Part shown: piece by piece, positions 1 through 11,500 of the stretch
Position numbering within the stretch: the first letter of the stretch is position 1
How the letters are laid out: each line of letters opens with the position of its first letter
From: Linepithema humile
Taxonomy: Eukaryota; Arthropoda; Insecta; Hymenoptera; Formicidae
Reading direction: 5' to 3'
NCBI RefSeq assembly: GCF_040581485.1
Contig: NC_090134.1
Location: forward strand, 15,677,501-15,741,500
Length of the DNA: 64,000 nt
Notes under the pieces: generated by a model
What the model was told of the DNA's origin: nothing
What the model saw: the letters and a program-made list of their open reading frames with translations, nothing else
The model's database searches: none
Position numbers and translations under genes: made by a program

Positions 1-403
1 ATACATGCTAAAGCTTCTATTAATTTTGTGTTTTTTAAAAGTGCATTTGTTATAATTTTTTATACATTATAATTACAACATATATCACATTACTAGTATT
101 CAATGACCCTGTTAAAAAGAAAAAAAAATTGTAGAGATATCTTACAATTCTATCTCTATTCTAGGCCTAATACGTTTCATGTGTCGTATGATAAATTTGT
201 AAACCGCGTTAATTAACTATTGAATAATGAATTTCTGAAATTTCACAAATTTTTTACAGTATAATAAAATTTATCGTACGACAAATGTAACATTAGCTTG
301 ACAAGAGAAACATTACTGGATGGGCTTACTCTACACATATTCAAAGCTCATAAAAATTAGACGGAAATCTTTCAAACGTTCTCTCGCAATTACTATTATG
401 TTT
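1..403 (-). other. 3' UTR / downstream flank of FHIP
   Basis: AT-rich sequence following the stop codon of the minus-strand FHIP gene. I see no canonical AATAAA on the minus strand within these bases, so the transcript may end outside the window or use a variant signal. Nothing else is recognisable here. Confidence 0.5.
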
Positions 404-3400
404 TTACGAACTTACACGTTGAAATTTAAATTCAACACTATCACTAAGAGACATAATTGCTTGCTCCTGAGTGATTGCCGCGAGCTCTTTAAGCCATTCA
501 TCTAATATGACAGCGCATAGAACAACATTTTGTACTGGACTTATTTCACTTGGTGATTCCCACGAAGTTTTTGTATACCTATTAAAAAAAAAAAAAAAAA
601 AGGAGTGCGTTTAAGGCCTTATCAATATCCATGTATCGTACATTGTCTACATAACGCAATATGGCTGCAGTAAAGAGAATCAATGATTTGAAGTATTTAC
701 CTATATCCGGATCCAACTACTTGTAGTTGATCTTCTGATATACTGGACGGCTGACTGACAGAACTCGTTAAGCTGCTCAGACCTAAGCTACCACCTGGCC
801 GTTTGAACATTTGCGTAAGCGACGATGTTAGACTTTTTCTTTTTGGCTCACCTGTAATAAATACGATTGGTGTAGCAGTTTGAAGTGATATATACATCTA
901 TGTTATGTACGTGTAAAAATAACCTATATCAATACATACGTCTTTTGAACACTTCCGGCGTGCGCAGCACAAAATTTTAACAGATATAATTAACATAGTT
1001 TAAGTAAGACAGAAAGAGAGAAAGCAAGAGGGAAAGAGTCCACACGCGTGTTCATGAATAGTGAGAAAAATGTACCTAATTTTTAAAACATGTTCACGAA
1101 ATAGATGATACCTCTTGCGAATGATTCACTAGTCAGGGAATGCCTTTTAACGGGCGAGGATTGGCCATCAGCTACCAAGACATTTTTTCTCGCATTCACT
1201 AACTTGTCTTCTCGGCTAATTAGAAACGATTTTGCTTGTTCGACCAGCAAATCCACGTTGTCATGTTTTGAAAGAAATTGGTCTATTTTGTGCTTCAGTG
1301 ATGCAAGGATCTGCAATATAAAAAAATCATATAAAGACATTATTTTAATTTACAATACAATAATCTGAGACAGCAAATTTTTTATATTCTGCAGAACGTT
1401 TGGAAGTGCAGGTGCACAAATATGTACCTGAAACAGGGATCGGATGCTGGGCTGAAATACAAGAGAATGATTGAGCAGGAAGGATTGCAGCACGGGTTGT
1501 GGATATATCGCCAGTCTGCTGATAAGGCCCGTGAGACGTAAATTGACGTACAAGTTATTGCTCGTCATATTCTCGAGCTTTCGTAAAAGGATGTCTAAAA
1601 ATATGCCGACGTTCGGTTCTCCACCGAACGCATCTGATCGATACGCAGTGTCCTTAAATGATTTACTCGACGATGGTTCCGCGATCGCTGCGGGATTCGA
1701 TTCCGCGATATCATGCGCAACGGGATCGTCAATCTCCTTCTTAATTATAATGTGCACTTCTTCGTGTTCACTCATGCGGTCTTCGTTCGTCTCGTTATCC
1801 GGCGTTGACTCCGGCGATCCTTTGAATGCGAAGCTTTCGTAACCACTGCTTTCCCCGAGCGACATGAGCGAGTTCATGGCCGTGGCCGAATCTTCCATGC
1901 AGCTATCGGACTCTTTTTTATCTAGACAAGTTTCCTCCGTACATTCCGTGATTCCGATCTCTTCGTTCAATAGCTCCGCTATATCGGCGTCCAATTGCGC
2001 TTGTTCGTCCAGTGACAGCGAAACATTCGCATTCAATTTATTGTCAACGCTACATTCGTCGCTAATTAAATCGTCCTTGCCTTCTAATAAAGACTGAATA
2101 TTGAGCAGTATATTGTCCATCGACATGCCTTCGTCATTGTCACACGAACTCGTTGCACTCTTGACGCATTCCAGCACTCTAGGCTCCTCCGTTTTCTTCT
2201 GCGATTGAGCGGGTGTGACATTTTCCTCGATTAATGTGGCTGCGCTGCTGGCGTTGCTACTTTGCGGCAAGCTACCGTCGTACCGGCAAGACCAAACAGA
2301 ACACGCGATACGGCAAGCTTTTATCTTCTGCCTCGCGTCGCAGAGATAGGCGTGATAATTTCCTAATAAACTATCCGATAATCTAGTGCCGTAGTTTAAT
2401 GCTGCTGGCAATGAATTTAGCGAATCGGACGTATGTCCGTGTGTATGCGATACACTGCTAGGCAAGGAGTTCGTTTGTGAGTCCAACGGCGTAAACACGG
2501 TGCAGCAACGTGGAGACAGGGACAAAAATTTCTCTGCTGCACGTCCAAAAGGATCTATATCCCGCAGCCGGCTACGCTGGGAAAACATCACGTGCGAACA
2601 TGGATTCAACGCGGCCAAACATAGCTCCAACATGACATCCTCGCAGTTCAAGTCGACCAGAGTTTCGAACAACGCAAGAGTGACTATGCACAACTGAATT
2701 GGGAAAAAGAAAATATTAGAGACAAGTGTATATATTTCAAAGATATTCTTTTAAATAAATTATGAAATAATTTACCCTCGATCGAGAAGAAATCCTTTTT
2801 ATTAAACTATCTAATATTCTACAATCATCGTAATTATCCTCTATTAGAAACCGAATGAGTGACCGTAACAAGCCGGGATGTGTCACAGATCGAAGGAACA
2901 AATCAAAATAGGCTGTTGCTGCAACTAATTCTTCCACGGTGGTCTGCAAATATTTTAAAAGAATTAAAAATTTGAAGAAAATATAAGATTATGTCTCATT
3001 AAGAAGTTTGTTAGCTTTTTTTTGAAATTGTTAATCATCCACAAGTTAGAAATTAATGATAAACCAAATTCTACAATGTCGTTTTGTCGTTTTATACATT
3101 TTTTTCTATCAAAAAAGAAATTTTCTCTTGGTTGTTATATACATATATAATTTTCTTATTGATAAAAATATATAATTTTATATTAATTTTGCATACGCTA
3201 GAAACTCATCTCCAATTTGTTAAGCGAAGAAAAAAAAGAAAGAAAATTAAGAGAGAAATATTAGTTGTCATGGTTATTTTTTTTTACTATATTCTTTTTA
3301 ATTTTTGTCTTGAAGCATCATGTTACTGTGATAAAAGAAGGGCATGGATTCTTACATATATATAAAAAAATATATATTAAACATAAAAAGCTATATAAAA

Positions 3401-6400
3401 AGATATAATATACACATACATTAATAACGTATGAAAGCGTATAGATTTTATATAATGCATGTCTACAGTTTTGTAGTATTTATATTCAATCATTTACAAT
3501 GAGACTGTATTTTCATACATAGCACAGAAATAAAACTTGGAAGATGAGTAACATTTATTTTTCAATGGAGACATTAAAATATGAATATATGAAATATAAC
3601 AGAGAAAGTAATAAAGCAAACATGTGGATAAAAGCTGCTTATATGAAAAATATCACATAAGTAATATAAAATTACAAAGAAGCAAAATTCATAGTTGAAA
3701 TAAGCAAAATTTTAGCAAGGTGTATTTAAATGTTATAAGTTATAAACCACACACAATTTTTTACAATATCTTTTCTTATCTATGTTATCAGATGCTAGAT
3801 AATGTTATCACACGAACTGATACAAAGTTTGACTAAATGTACTTGTGGTTTATAATTTATAATGAAAATTATGCTACTAAATCAAATATGATTTTGTATG
3901 GCTAGAAATATCAGTGTTTCAGTGGATGCTTAATATATTCGCACAGTTTTAAGATGCTATATATTATCAAATCAAATTATGCACCTTAATAAAGAATATA
4001 CTTAAATAATTTAATTTAATTTAGTTAAATAGAGATGTATCAAAATATACACATCTGCAATATAATTAATTTAATGCTAAAAGCAACATTTTGCACTCTT
4101 ATGATACAACAATCGTCCGCATAAATAAATAGGAAACTAAAAGTATCAAAATCAGACATCAGATATATCAAGTATTAAAATTAAATAGTTTATAAAAAAT
4201 TATGTTTCATGGAAAATTAAATTTTTTTTGTTTTGTATATGAAGCACCAACTGAAATATATTGTATTATGAAAAATGATATTTTTGTACTAACCCAATAT
4301 TTTGGTGCATCTAGCTGTTCTAGGGTCAAGCCAATAGAATCCTGAGCACCATAAAAGTATTACCGGATAGAGAGAAAGAGAGAAAGGCGCCACCAACCGT
4401 AAATAATAACATTAATGATTTGTATGCCATTAGCTTTGATACCAGTGCACTTAGCTCTACCATCACCACATTGATGAATTTGCATGTATTGGTAACATAA
4501 AATGCAATGTACACACAAAATTGATGAAATCCTCAAATTAAAAATAGTAAAAAAAAATGCACGTTTCTTTTTTTCAACTTATTGAATTTATGCAAACGTT
4601 ATAAAGATTAAGAATCTAATAAATCCTGAAATAATACCCGATATTACAAATTTTTCACACACAGAAATAAATAATAAATGTATATATAAATATAAGAAGT
4701 AAAAGATTAGTGTTCAATCATTGATATTTAATAATTAATGTGTAAAAAGGTAATTTTCTGATAGCTAAATTTTATTTGTTTACTTATATTTTTTATCACA
4801 CAATAATGTTAAAATTTATTAATCGAGATAGTAGTTTCTGTGCTTGATCTTTAATTTAAGGCTTCTCGCAATTATTTTTGGTGTTTAATCTATAAGATTG
4901 TGTATGCAAAGCAATATTAGATAACATAGAATATTTGTGTGTGCTAATAAAAGTGAATACCTTCTTTCACCACATGCAATGACAATTGAGATAACGTATG
5001 TTACTAATAAACAACTTAACGCTCGTATATTTTGCAATCTTGAAGCATGAAGAAATAATTTCAACACTTTTCCGGAGTGAATAGTAATTTTTATCGCGAA
5101 ATATTGATATCGAAATGTTTTCGTGCAGTCGCTCTCTTCTACGTTACAAGTACTTACCTGTAATAAAGCTGAACTCATGACAGGTATTAAAAAACCTTGG
5201 TATAAATATTCAAGCAACTCTTTCTGTACCATTGGATGCGCTACTTGGGCAACCGCGTTGCAGAATTCCAGAGAATTCATGAGCTGTGTAAGCTCAGATA
5301 TTTCGTTTACATCATCCGGCGTCAACTGATGCCAGTCGTCCGTTTCGATTTCAAGCTTTCTTGGAAGTACAGAATAAAGCCCACTCAGTCCTGTAGCTAA
5401 TACCTAAGAAAGTACAAATAAGAACATTAATATTACTTTCACGCACACGAATGTCTGCTATTTTTTTGCCAATATATTTTGTTCTGCTAACTGAATTACT
5501 TACTGGACATATATTGGAATGATCAACGATGTACAATCCAACTTCATCATTTTTCTTCGAGAGTGACATACACAATAACATAGCGTCGCGTGCCTGCTGA
5601 CCCACACTACCCTCTTGATGAACGTAAGGTATTAATAGATTGAATATAATGAATCTGAAATAAATGTTGGCCTTTTGATAAGAATTATGCGCTTATGTAA
5701 AAAATATCTATCTGTCATAATAAATAATGAGTTATTACTTGTTCTTTCCAGCCGCAGTCGGATGAAAAAATAAATCCAGCAAACTTATATTTTGCATTAA
5801 GGCAACACATAATTGATTTAATAACACTACTAATTTTTTTTCTACATCTGATGGCATAATGTCGTTCCCGCAGTCTTCCAATAATCGTAGAAGCGGCCTC
5901 GTAATTGGCTCGTGTGCAAGAAGGGCACCGTTATGTACAACTAGTAATTCGTAAAGCTTCATTTGCTCCACTCTCACAGCAACGTTGAACCTGTAAGAGA
6001 AATTTACAGAGGTATTATAATAAAATAGATTATAATAAATTTTCATAATTACGCCAGTGTCTCAGATTTTAATGTAAAGCGTAAATCAATATTGTAGAGT
6101 GATGATGTACCTTCCTGTAAGTTTACTCCAATTATATAATTTAAGAAGTAAATTTTCACTTAATAAATATTCCAAACAAGGAGAATGCGTTGCGGTGTTG
6201 CTCTGTTGATTATGTGGATTTCGCAGCTCCAGCATCAGTAGTGTCACCATTTGATCAATGTGATTAACAACTCCGAGAACATCATCTTGACTAGGTCCTT
6301 TAGAAGACTGAAAGAAATTAATGCAACGATGCAACAGGTCTGGTTGTTTTGTTAGAAGACAACTTTTGTGGAGGGTAAATTACATTGTCTCATATAAACA

Positions 6401-7726
6401 TGAAAAATTTCTACAATAATTCGTTGCAAATTGTGATAACCACTTTACTGATGCAATTAAATCATAATTACAAATTAAAAATTAAAATTATAATTTATAA
6501 AGCTGATAAATATATATATCTCTAATCTTCAAATATATGATATATTAGATTAAAATAATATATTTTTTTATTTATAATATTAAAAATAAAAAGTATGATA
6601 TTTAATATAATAATTAAGAAAAATAATTTATTATTATTTAAAAATAAAGTTATTTGTTCATTAGAAATTAATCTTGAGAAATATAAAAAAATGATTAATA
6701 AACCTCTAATTATAATTAAAAAAAGTATAATGGAATATATGAAGTTTATTTTTCAAAGAGATATATTTAAGGTTATTAAGATTCTGTAAATAATAATAAG
6801 AATTATATTTATAATTGGATGTGAATAAATATTATTAGCTATAAATATAAGTATTAAGATTATTGTGATTGTAATAAAAAGGGGAAAGACGTTAGTTTTT
6901 ACCATAGATGTATTTAGAAATCAGAAAATAGTTTTAAATAAAATATTAATTTTGGAGATTAGAGATATATATAAATATCAAAACACAAATGTCAGGAGCA
7001 AAAAAAGTTACAATGCTAGTTGTTTGTGCAAAATATATATTGAAATCAAAGTAAAAGAATCAAATTTCTACCTGTTATCAGGTCAGAATTTGTCTTCTTC
7101 TATGTCAGTAAAAAATTAAACTGTACACAATAACAGCCAGAAACGTTTGTTTATTTTACTTCGATTCCAATATGTATTTTGCACGAACAACTAGTATTGG
7201 CTTTTTTTGCTCTTGACATTTGTGTTTTGACAAATTAAAAAAAAGTTTTTACTATATTTCTTTAATTTCTCATAAACAGAGATAAGAAAAAAAAGCGATA
7301 AAAATAATTATTAAATATAAAGCACATATTTATATCTCATTGAAATAGATCTTTCTTTAAACGATATATTGTTACTTTTGGTATTTGCAGTCCACTATTA
7401 TGATTTAGAAACGCTTAATTAAATTATAATAGTCAGTGAAAATTATAACTCAATCTGTAATTTAAGTTTCATAAAAATGTGAATAACCTTTGCTATAGAC
7501 ATCAGATTTGTATAAATAAATGTCTATCTGTGTAAATCTTAAAATAATCCATCTTTTAAAAAGAGAAAAAGAGAATTGTCCTTACTGAGGAATGCAGGAT
7601 AATTTCATAAGTTTGTTGCCAGTGTTTGCAGAAACTGTCGTAGCACGCAGACGGATCGGCGTCCTTTGGTGGCGAATCTCTGGATCGCTGCTTGCTGAAA
7701 CCCGGATTGGTCCGTAACCAACTCAT
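404..7726 (-). CDS. FHIP: FHIP1-type FHF complex subunit (FAM160A/CG3558 family), 10 exons
   Basis: Subunit of the FTS-Hook-FHIP complex, which in known family members links Hook adaptors and dynein to Rab5-positive early endosomes. Coding exons in transcript order: 7586-7726, 6111-6307, 5739-5990, 5504-5654, 5158-5403, 2776-2943, 1428-2693, 1112-1310, 701-851, 404-578. All junctions are GT/AG and the phases agree, giving 981 residues; vertebrate FHIP1A/B are close to 1,000. The start MSWLRTNPGF followed by DPSACYDSFCKHWQQT is the typical FHIP N-terminus. The conserved core includes GQQARDAMLLCMSLS (residues about 222-236), TVEELVAATAYFDLFLRS (about 330-347) and CEDVMLELCL near 400. Residues about 430-740 are acidic, Ser-rich and probably disordered. 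The last exon encodes the conserved helix CAVILDEWLKELAAI. The terminal acceptor has an 18-T tract. The last codons overlap a GTAAGT, so a further 3' exon cannot be excluded. Transcribed divergently from the Lgd gene. Confidence 0.93.
584..601 (-). repeat. T18 tract (minus strand) at the last FHIP acceptor
   Basis: Eighteen uninterrupted A on the plus strand read as a T run directly before the acceptor of FHIP exon 10, where they serve as polypyrimidine tract. Length variation here could change splicing of the C-terminal exon. Confidence 0.85.
2944..5157 (-). other. FHIP intron 5 (2.2 kb, AT-rich)
   Basis: The longest FHIP intron, strongly AT-rich with many short A/T runs. The only coding-like segment I see is the 48-nt candidate exon at 4294-4341, listed separately. 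Confidence 0.8.
4294..4341 (-). other. candidate 48-nt cassette exon in FHIP intron 5
   Basis: On the minus strand a pyrimidine-rich stretch and CAG precede an open segment encoding DSIGLTLEQLDAPKYW, followed by GTTAGT. It is 48 nt and lies in phase 0, matching both neighbouring exons (5158-5403 and 2776-2943), so inclusion would add 16 residues without a frameshift between SSALLQ and TTVEEL. Vertebrate FHIP has no such insert as far as I recall. Seen: splice-like borders and coding-like content. Inferred: alternative use. Confidence 0.4.
6308..7585 (-). other. FHIP intron 1 (1.28 kb)
   Basis: Very AT-rich intron holding the foldback element at 6979-7229. No other structure recognised. Confidence 0.8.
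6979..7229. mobile_element. foldback (long inverted repeat) element, older copy
   Basis: The outer arms are inverted copies: CAAAACACAAATGTCA at 6979 pairs with its complement ending at 7229, followed inward by an AATGCTAGTTGTTTGTGCA-type stretch matched by an inverted, diverged copy near 7180. The inner part keeps GAAACGTTTG at about 7133-7142 and an ACCTG..ATCAGG segment at about 7066. Arms differ at many positions, so this copy is old. It is clearly related to the element at 12068-12336 in the Lgd gene. No coding capacity, so it is non-autonomous. Confidence 0.75.
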
Positions 7727-8547
7727 TTTTGCACAATATGTCTTTTACACTGATATGGCCAATGTCGAAATCATCGCGTTACTTTGCGTAAAGTATGTGA
7801 AGTATAATTGAGTTCACTTGTCGTCCTACTTAACACGTTAATCACCCACATAAGCGACGAGGTGCGATAATAGGAATCGCCTATTCATCAGGCGATTCAC
7901 AACGTAATTCGCTTATTCCCATGTTGTCACGAGCACACGAGATACGTACGCATGAGAACGTATTATCGCCGACGAAAGATAACGCTAATTTTTATCACAT
8001 TAAAGTTATTCGTCATTAATCGTCACATAGTTTAATAAGTCACTCACAATCAGTAGCTTTTTGTAATTTACGTGTTTCCTTCCCATTGATGTGTACGAAC
8101 CACGTTGCTTTACAGCTGTACGTTATCTTCTCACGATTCGCAAACCCGAATTTTCTCTACTCATATCATTTACATTTCCTTCCGTGCTCTTTGGACTTGA
8201 AATATAACGACATAAATAGACTACGTACTCTCTCTGAGAAAGATGAAGCCGAAAAATACGAATGTAGTTCACAACTGAGAGAGATAGCTGGTTTGTAAGC
8301 ACGTCTCACTCTAATAAACGGTTGTAAAACCGTTGAGTAATCGACAGTTTTTGAACGGAAGCTTGGTCACTTATACACATATTTCATGGTACATATACTT
8401 GTCATAATTGCGTGCGTGTGTCATCCGAGATATCGCATTAAGGCGTAACTATTATTATAATAATAATTAATTTGTTTCGAGTTCAGATTCTGAATATTTA
8501 TATCAAACCGTTAAGCATCTGCGTCACTTTGTGATTAAAGTGTTGAC
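7727..8547. promoter_or_regulatory. divergent promoter interval between FHIP and Lgd
   Basis: The two start codons face away from each other over 821 bp, so both 5' UTRs and both promoters must lie here unless there are upstream non-coding exons. The interval is richer in CpG than the adjoining introns and has no clear TATA box for either gene, as expected for housekeeping genes. Exact transcription starts cannot be read from the sequence. Confidence 0.7.
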
Positions 8548-11500
8548 ATGTTTGGTAAAAAGAAAGAGCCGAGGCGACCCAGGCCAGTTGGCAGTTTAGA
8601 ACAGGTATCGCATTATCTTTTTTTTCTTGTAAATATGCAATGTAAGATAATCTTTTTATTAATTTTTAAAGATTTTTTTACATCATATATTTTATTTTTA
8701 ATTAGAAATTTAATTCGTATGGTTTAAAATACAATAAATCTATATTATACATTTGTTGTTCTTTCGATTTTACTTTCTCTGTAAATATATTTTGTGAGTT
8801 TTTATTAACAATGCTCTTATATTTCATATAGTATGGCATTTTTGAAGTACCTGATGTAAATATGGATAATATCGGCGATAACATGAACGATGACGACAAT
8901 GATGAAGACTTAGAAGCTGAGTTAGCTGCTTTGGCTGCCGGCAATGATACAGGCTACAAAAGCAGACGCACTGGTAAGTTTGATAAAATTTTACAATGTA
9001 TTCTATATATAATAAATATATCTATATAATAGAGAAAAATTATTTGCTTAAATTTATCTAATCAAGCTTATAATTATTTCTCTTGTATTGAAAGTTATAT
9101 AATCAGTATTTGTATATTGTACATGTAAATGTTGTCAGCTGCACGTAAAGCTGCCGCTGATGTAAATTTAGATGGCATGGTAGCTGAATGCATGAAGGAT
9201 ACAAATTCTGATGAAGAACCGTCTGAAGGAGACGATGATCCTGCATTATTGGTATGTGATAGAATACCCGGTGTTATTAAAGATAATTAGCTTAGTATTA
9301 AAATTTAATTGTAATTAAAATTCTTCATGGTTTTAGAAAGAACTACAGATGCTCTCAGGGAATGAACCTGTGACTGAAGAGACAGAAGTACCGGAAGTAA
9401 AAGAGGAAGAACAAGAAGAATCCGAGGAACATGAATCCAAAGAGGAGAACAATTCTGCACAAGAAGTAATCCAATTATTGCAAGAAAGACTGAAGACTTA
9501 CGAGATGGCTGAACAAAAGGCTAAAAGAGAACATGAGTCTGGCAAAGCTAGAAGATATAACAGAGGTGTAAAAACACTCAAGGAAATGTTGGCCTCTGCA
9601 CAATCAGGTGGAAGCGTAAGTGAAGCTGACATTCCTCCACCCTTGCCTTCTTCAGCTACTACAGAATCCACAGTTAAAAATACAGGTATGCTGTCCCACA
9701 AATATTATTTTATTTTTAATAGGTATTTTAACTTGTGCATTTGTCAATTCTATTAATCTATGCGTTGAATATTTATAATCAATCCTATTTAAAAATTTTT
9801 ATAAATACAAAGAAAATAATCTTTATGTGGTAATTATGTTCAAAAATTATGCAGCTTTCCATTTTAGCTTTAAATTCTTAATAGATCAATTTTATTGGAT
9901 TGCAATTTTTACTATTCGGAGATCTGTAATATAAAGATGTATTTTATGAATTTTGTTCTTTTTAAACAGAAGAAACGCCAACACCGACAACGCCACAACC
10001 GACTGAAGTTGACAAACCGTCTGCTGCATCAGATGCAGTCTCAAACGAAGATCATTCTGAACCAGTGAAGGATGTTGCAGTTGATCAAGAAGCTTTGGAT
10101 AAATTAAAAATGCAGCAACAAAAGTATAAGATCGCAGCAGTTGCGTGGAAAAAGGCGGGCAACAAAGAACAAGCACTAGAGTATGTGAAAACCGTCAAAC
10201 AATTCGATATAGTTATTGCTGCGGTAGCTGCAGGTGATCAGCTTGATTTATCGGATATGCCGCCTACTCCAATTTTACCCACTGCTGACGTTGCAGCGGA
10301 TACTGCGTTACCAATGACGGAGACAAAAGAAGAAAGCGAAGTTCAAACTTCCACAGATGCCACACCTGCAGGTAAGATGTAGATATGGCATTGAAAAATT
10401 TTTACAAACTTGTGTATTTATTACTAATATTGTAAATATATGTTGTATTATTGATTGTATTCTTATAGTGAAGAGAAATATATGATAAAAGTTGAGCATT
10501 GATTATAAATTTATATACCGGCATTCTCTTTTCTTTGATATCCATTTTCCATATTATTAAATTGCAAATGTAGAATAGTATTGTTTTTGCATAATAAACA
10601 ATTAAAGTGCACATATAAAGTAAATTTAAAATAGAAAAGCTATTTTGTACTTTTAACTTGGAAAAAAAAAACATCTAACAAAATTATAACGATATAAATG
10701 TGAATTATGTTAGAAGCTGATGTAGGTGAAGCAAAACTTGGTCCCGAAAACATCGAAGGCGCTCTTAAGGAACGTCTCGAAGTATACAGACGAACGAAAG
10801 TAGCTGCTGAAGCGGAGGATAATACTTCTAAGGCGCGCAGATATGGTAGAATCTGCAAGCAGTTTGAAGACGCTATTAAGTTGCATATGCGTGGAAAGCC
10901 AGTGGCTCTGGATGAGCTTCCCGTTCCGCCTGGTTTCCCACCTTTATCATCTAATACACAAAGCAACGATACTGCCGCGCAACCTGCATCTGAGCCTGCG
11001 AAAGAATCACCTGAAAAGAGCATTCCAACAAGGCCTGCGCCACCAAAACCACCCGTTCCTCCTCCTAGAGCAGGTAAGAAATAGCGAAATCTCTTCTGGT
11101 ATTAATTTGTCTTTATACTTTTATTTAAAATTATATATTATATATTTATTTTACAGTATTTTATAAAAAAATAAGATAAACGTTTATATGAAACTTTCAT
11201 TATATGTGTGTCTGTATTAAATTTATCTCTGAAATGTAATATCTTCATATTTTGCGAAACACTTTAAATATTCTATATATTTACACGTATGAATTATGTA
11301 CCTAGAATATTATATTACACTTTTTGCCTGCATTTCTTATCAGGAAAAGCAAATCAGAAGATTACATCTCGTGCAGAAAAGCAAATGCTACAATTGCAGC
11401 TACGGCAGCGAGAATTAAAGCAAGCTGCTCTAAATGCGAAGAAAGATGGGAATATAGATTTAGCACGTGACTATCTGAGACAAGCGAAAGGGATACAACC

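Noticed and set aside
4326..4514. 62-codon hydrophobic frame in FHIP intron 5
   Set aside because: Out of frame with the candidate 48-nt exon and without splice borders. Hydrophobic bias is expected in AT-rich intron sequence.
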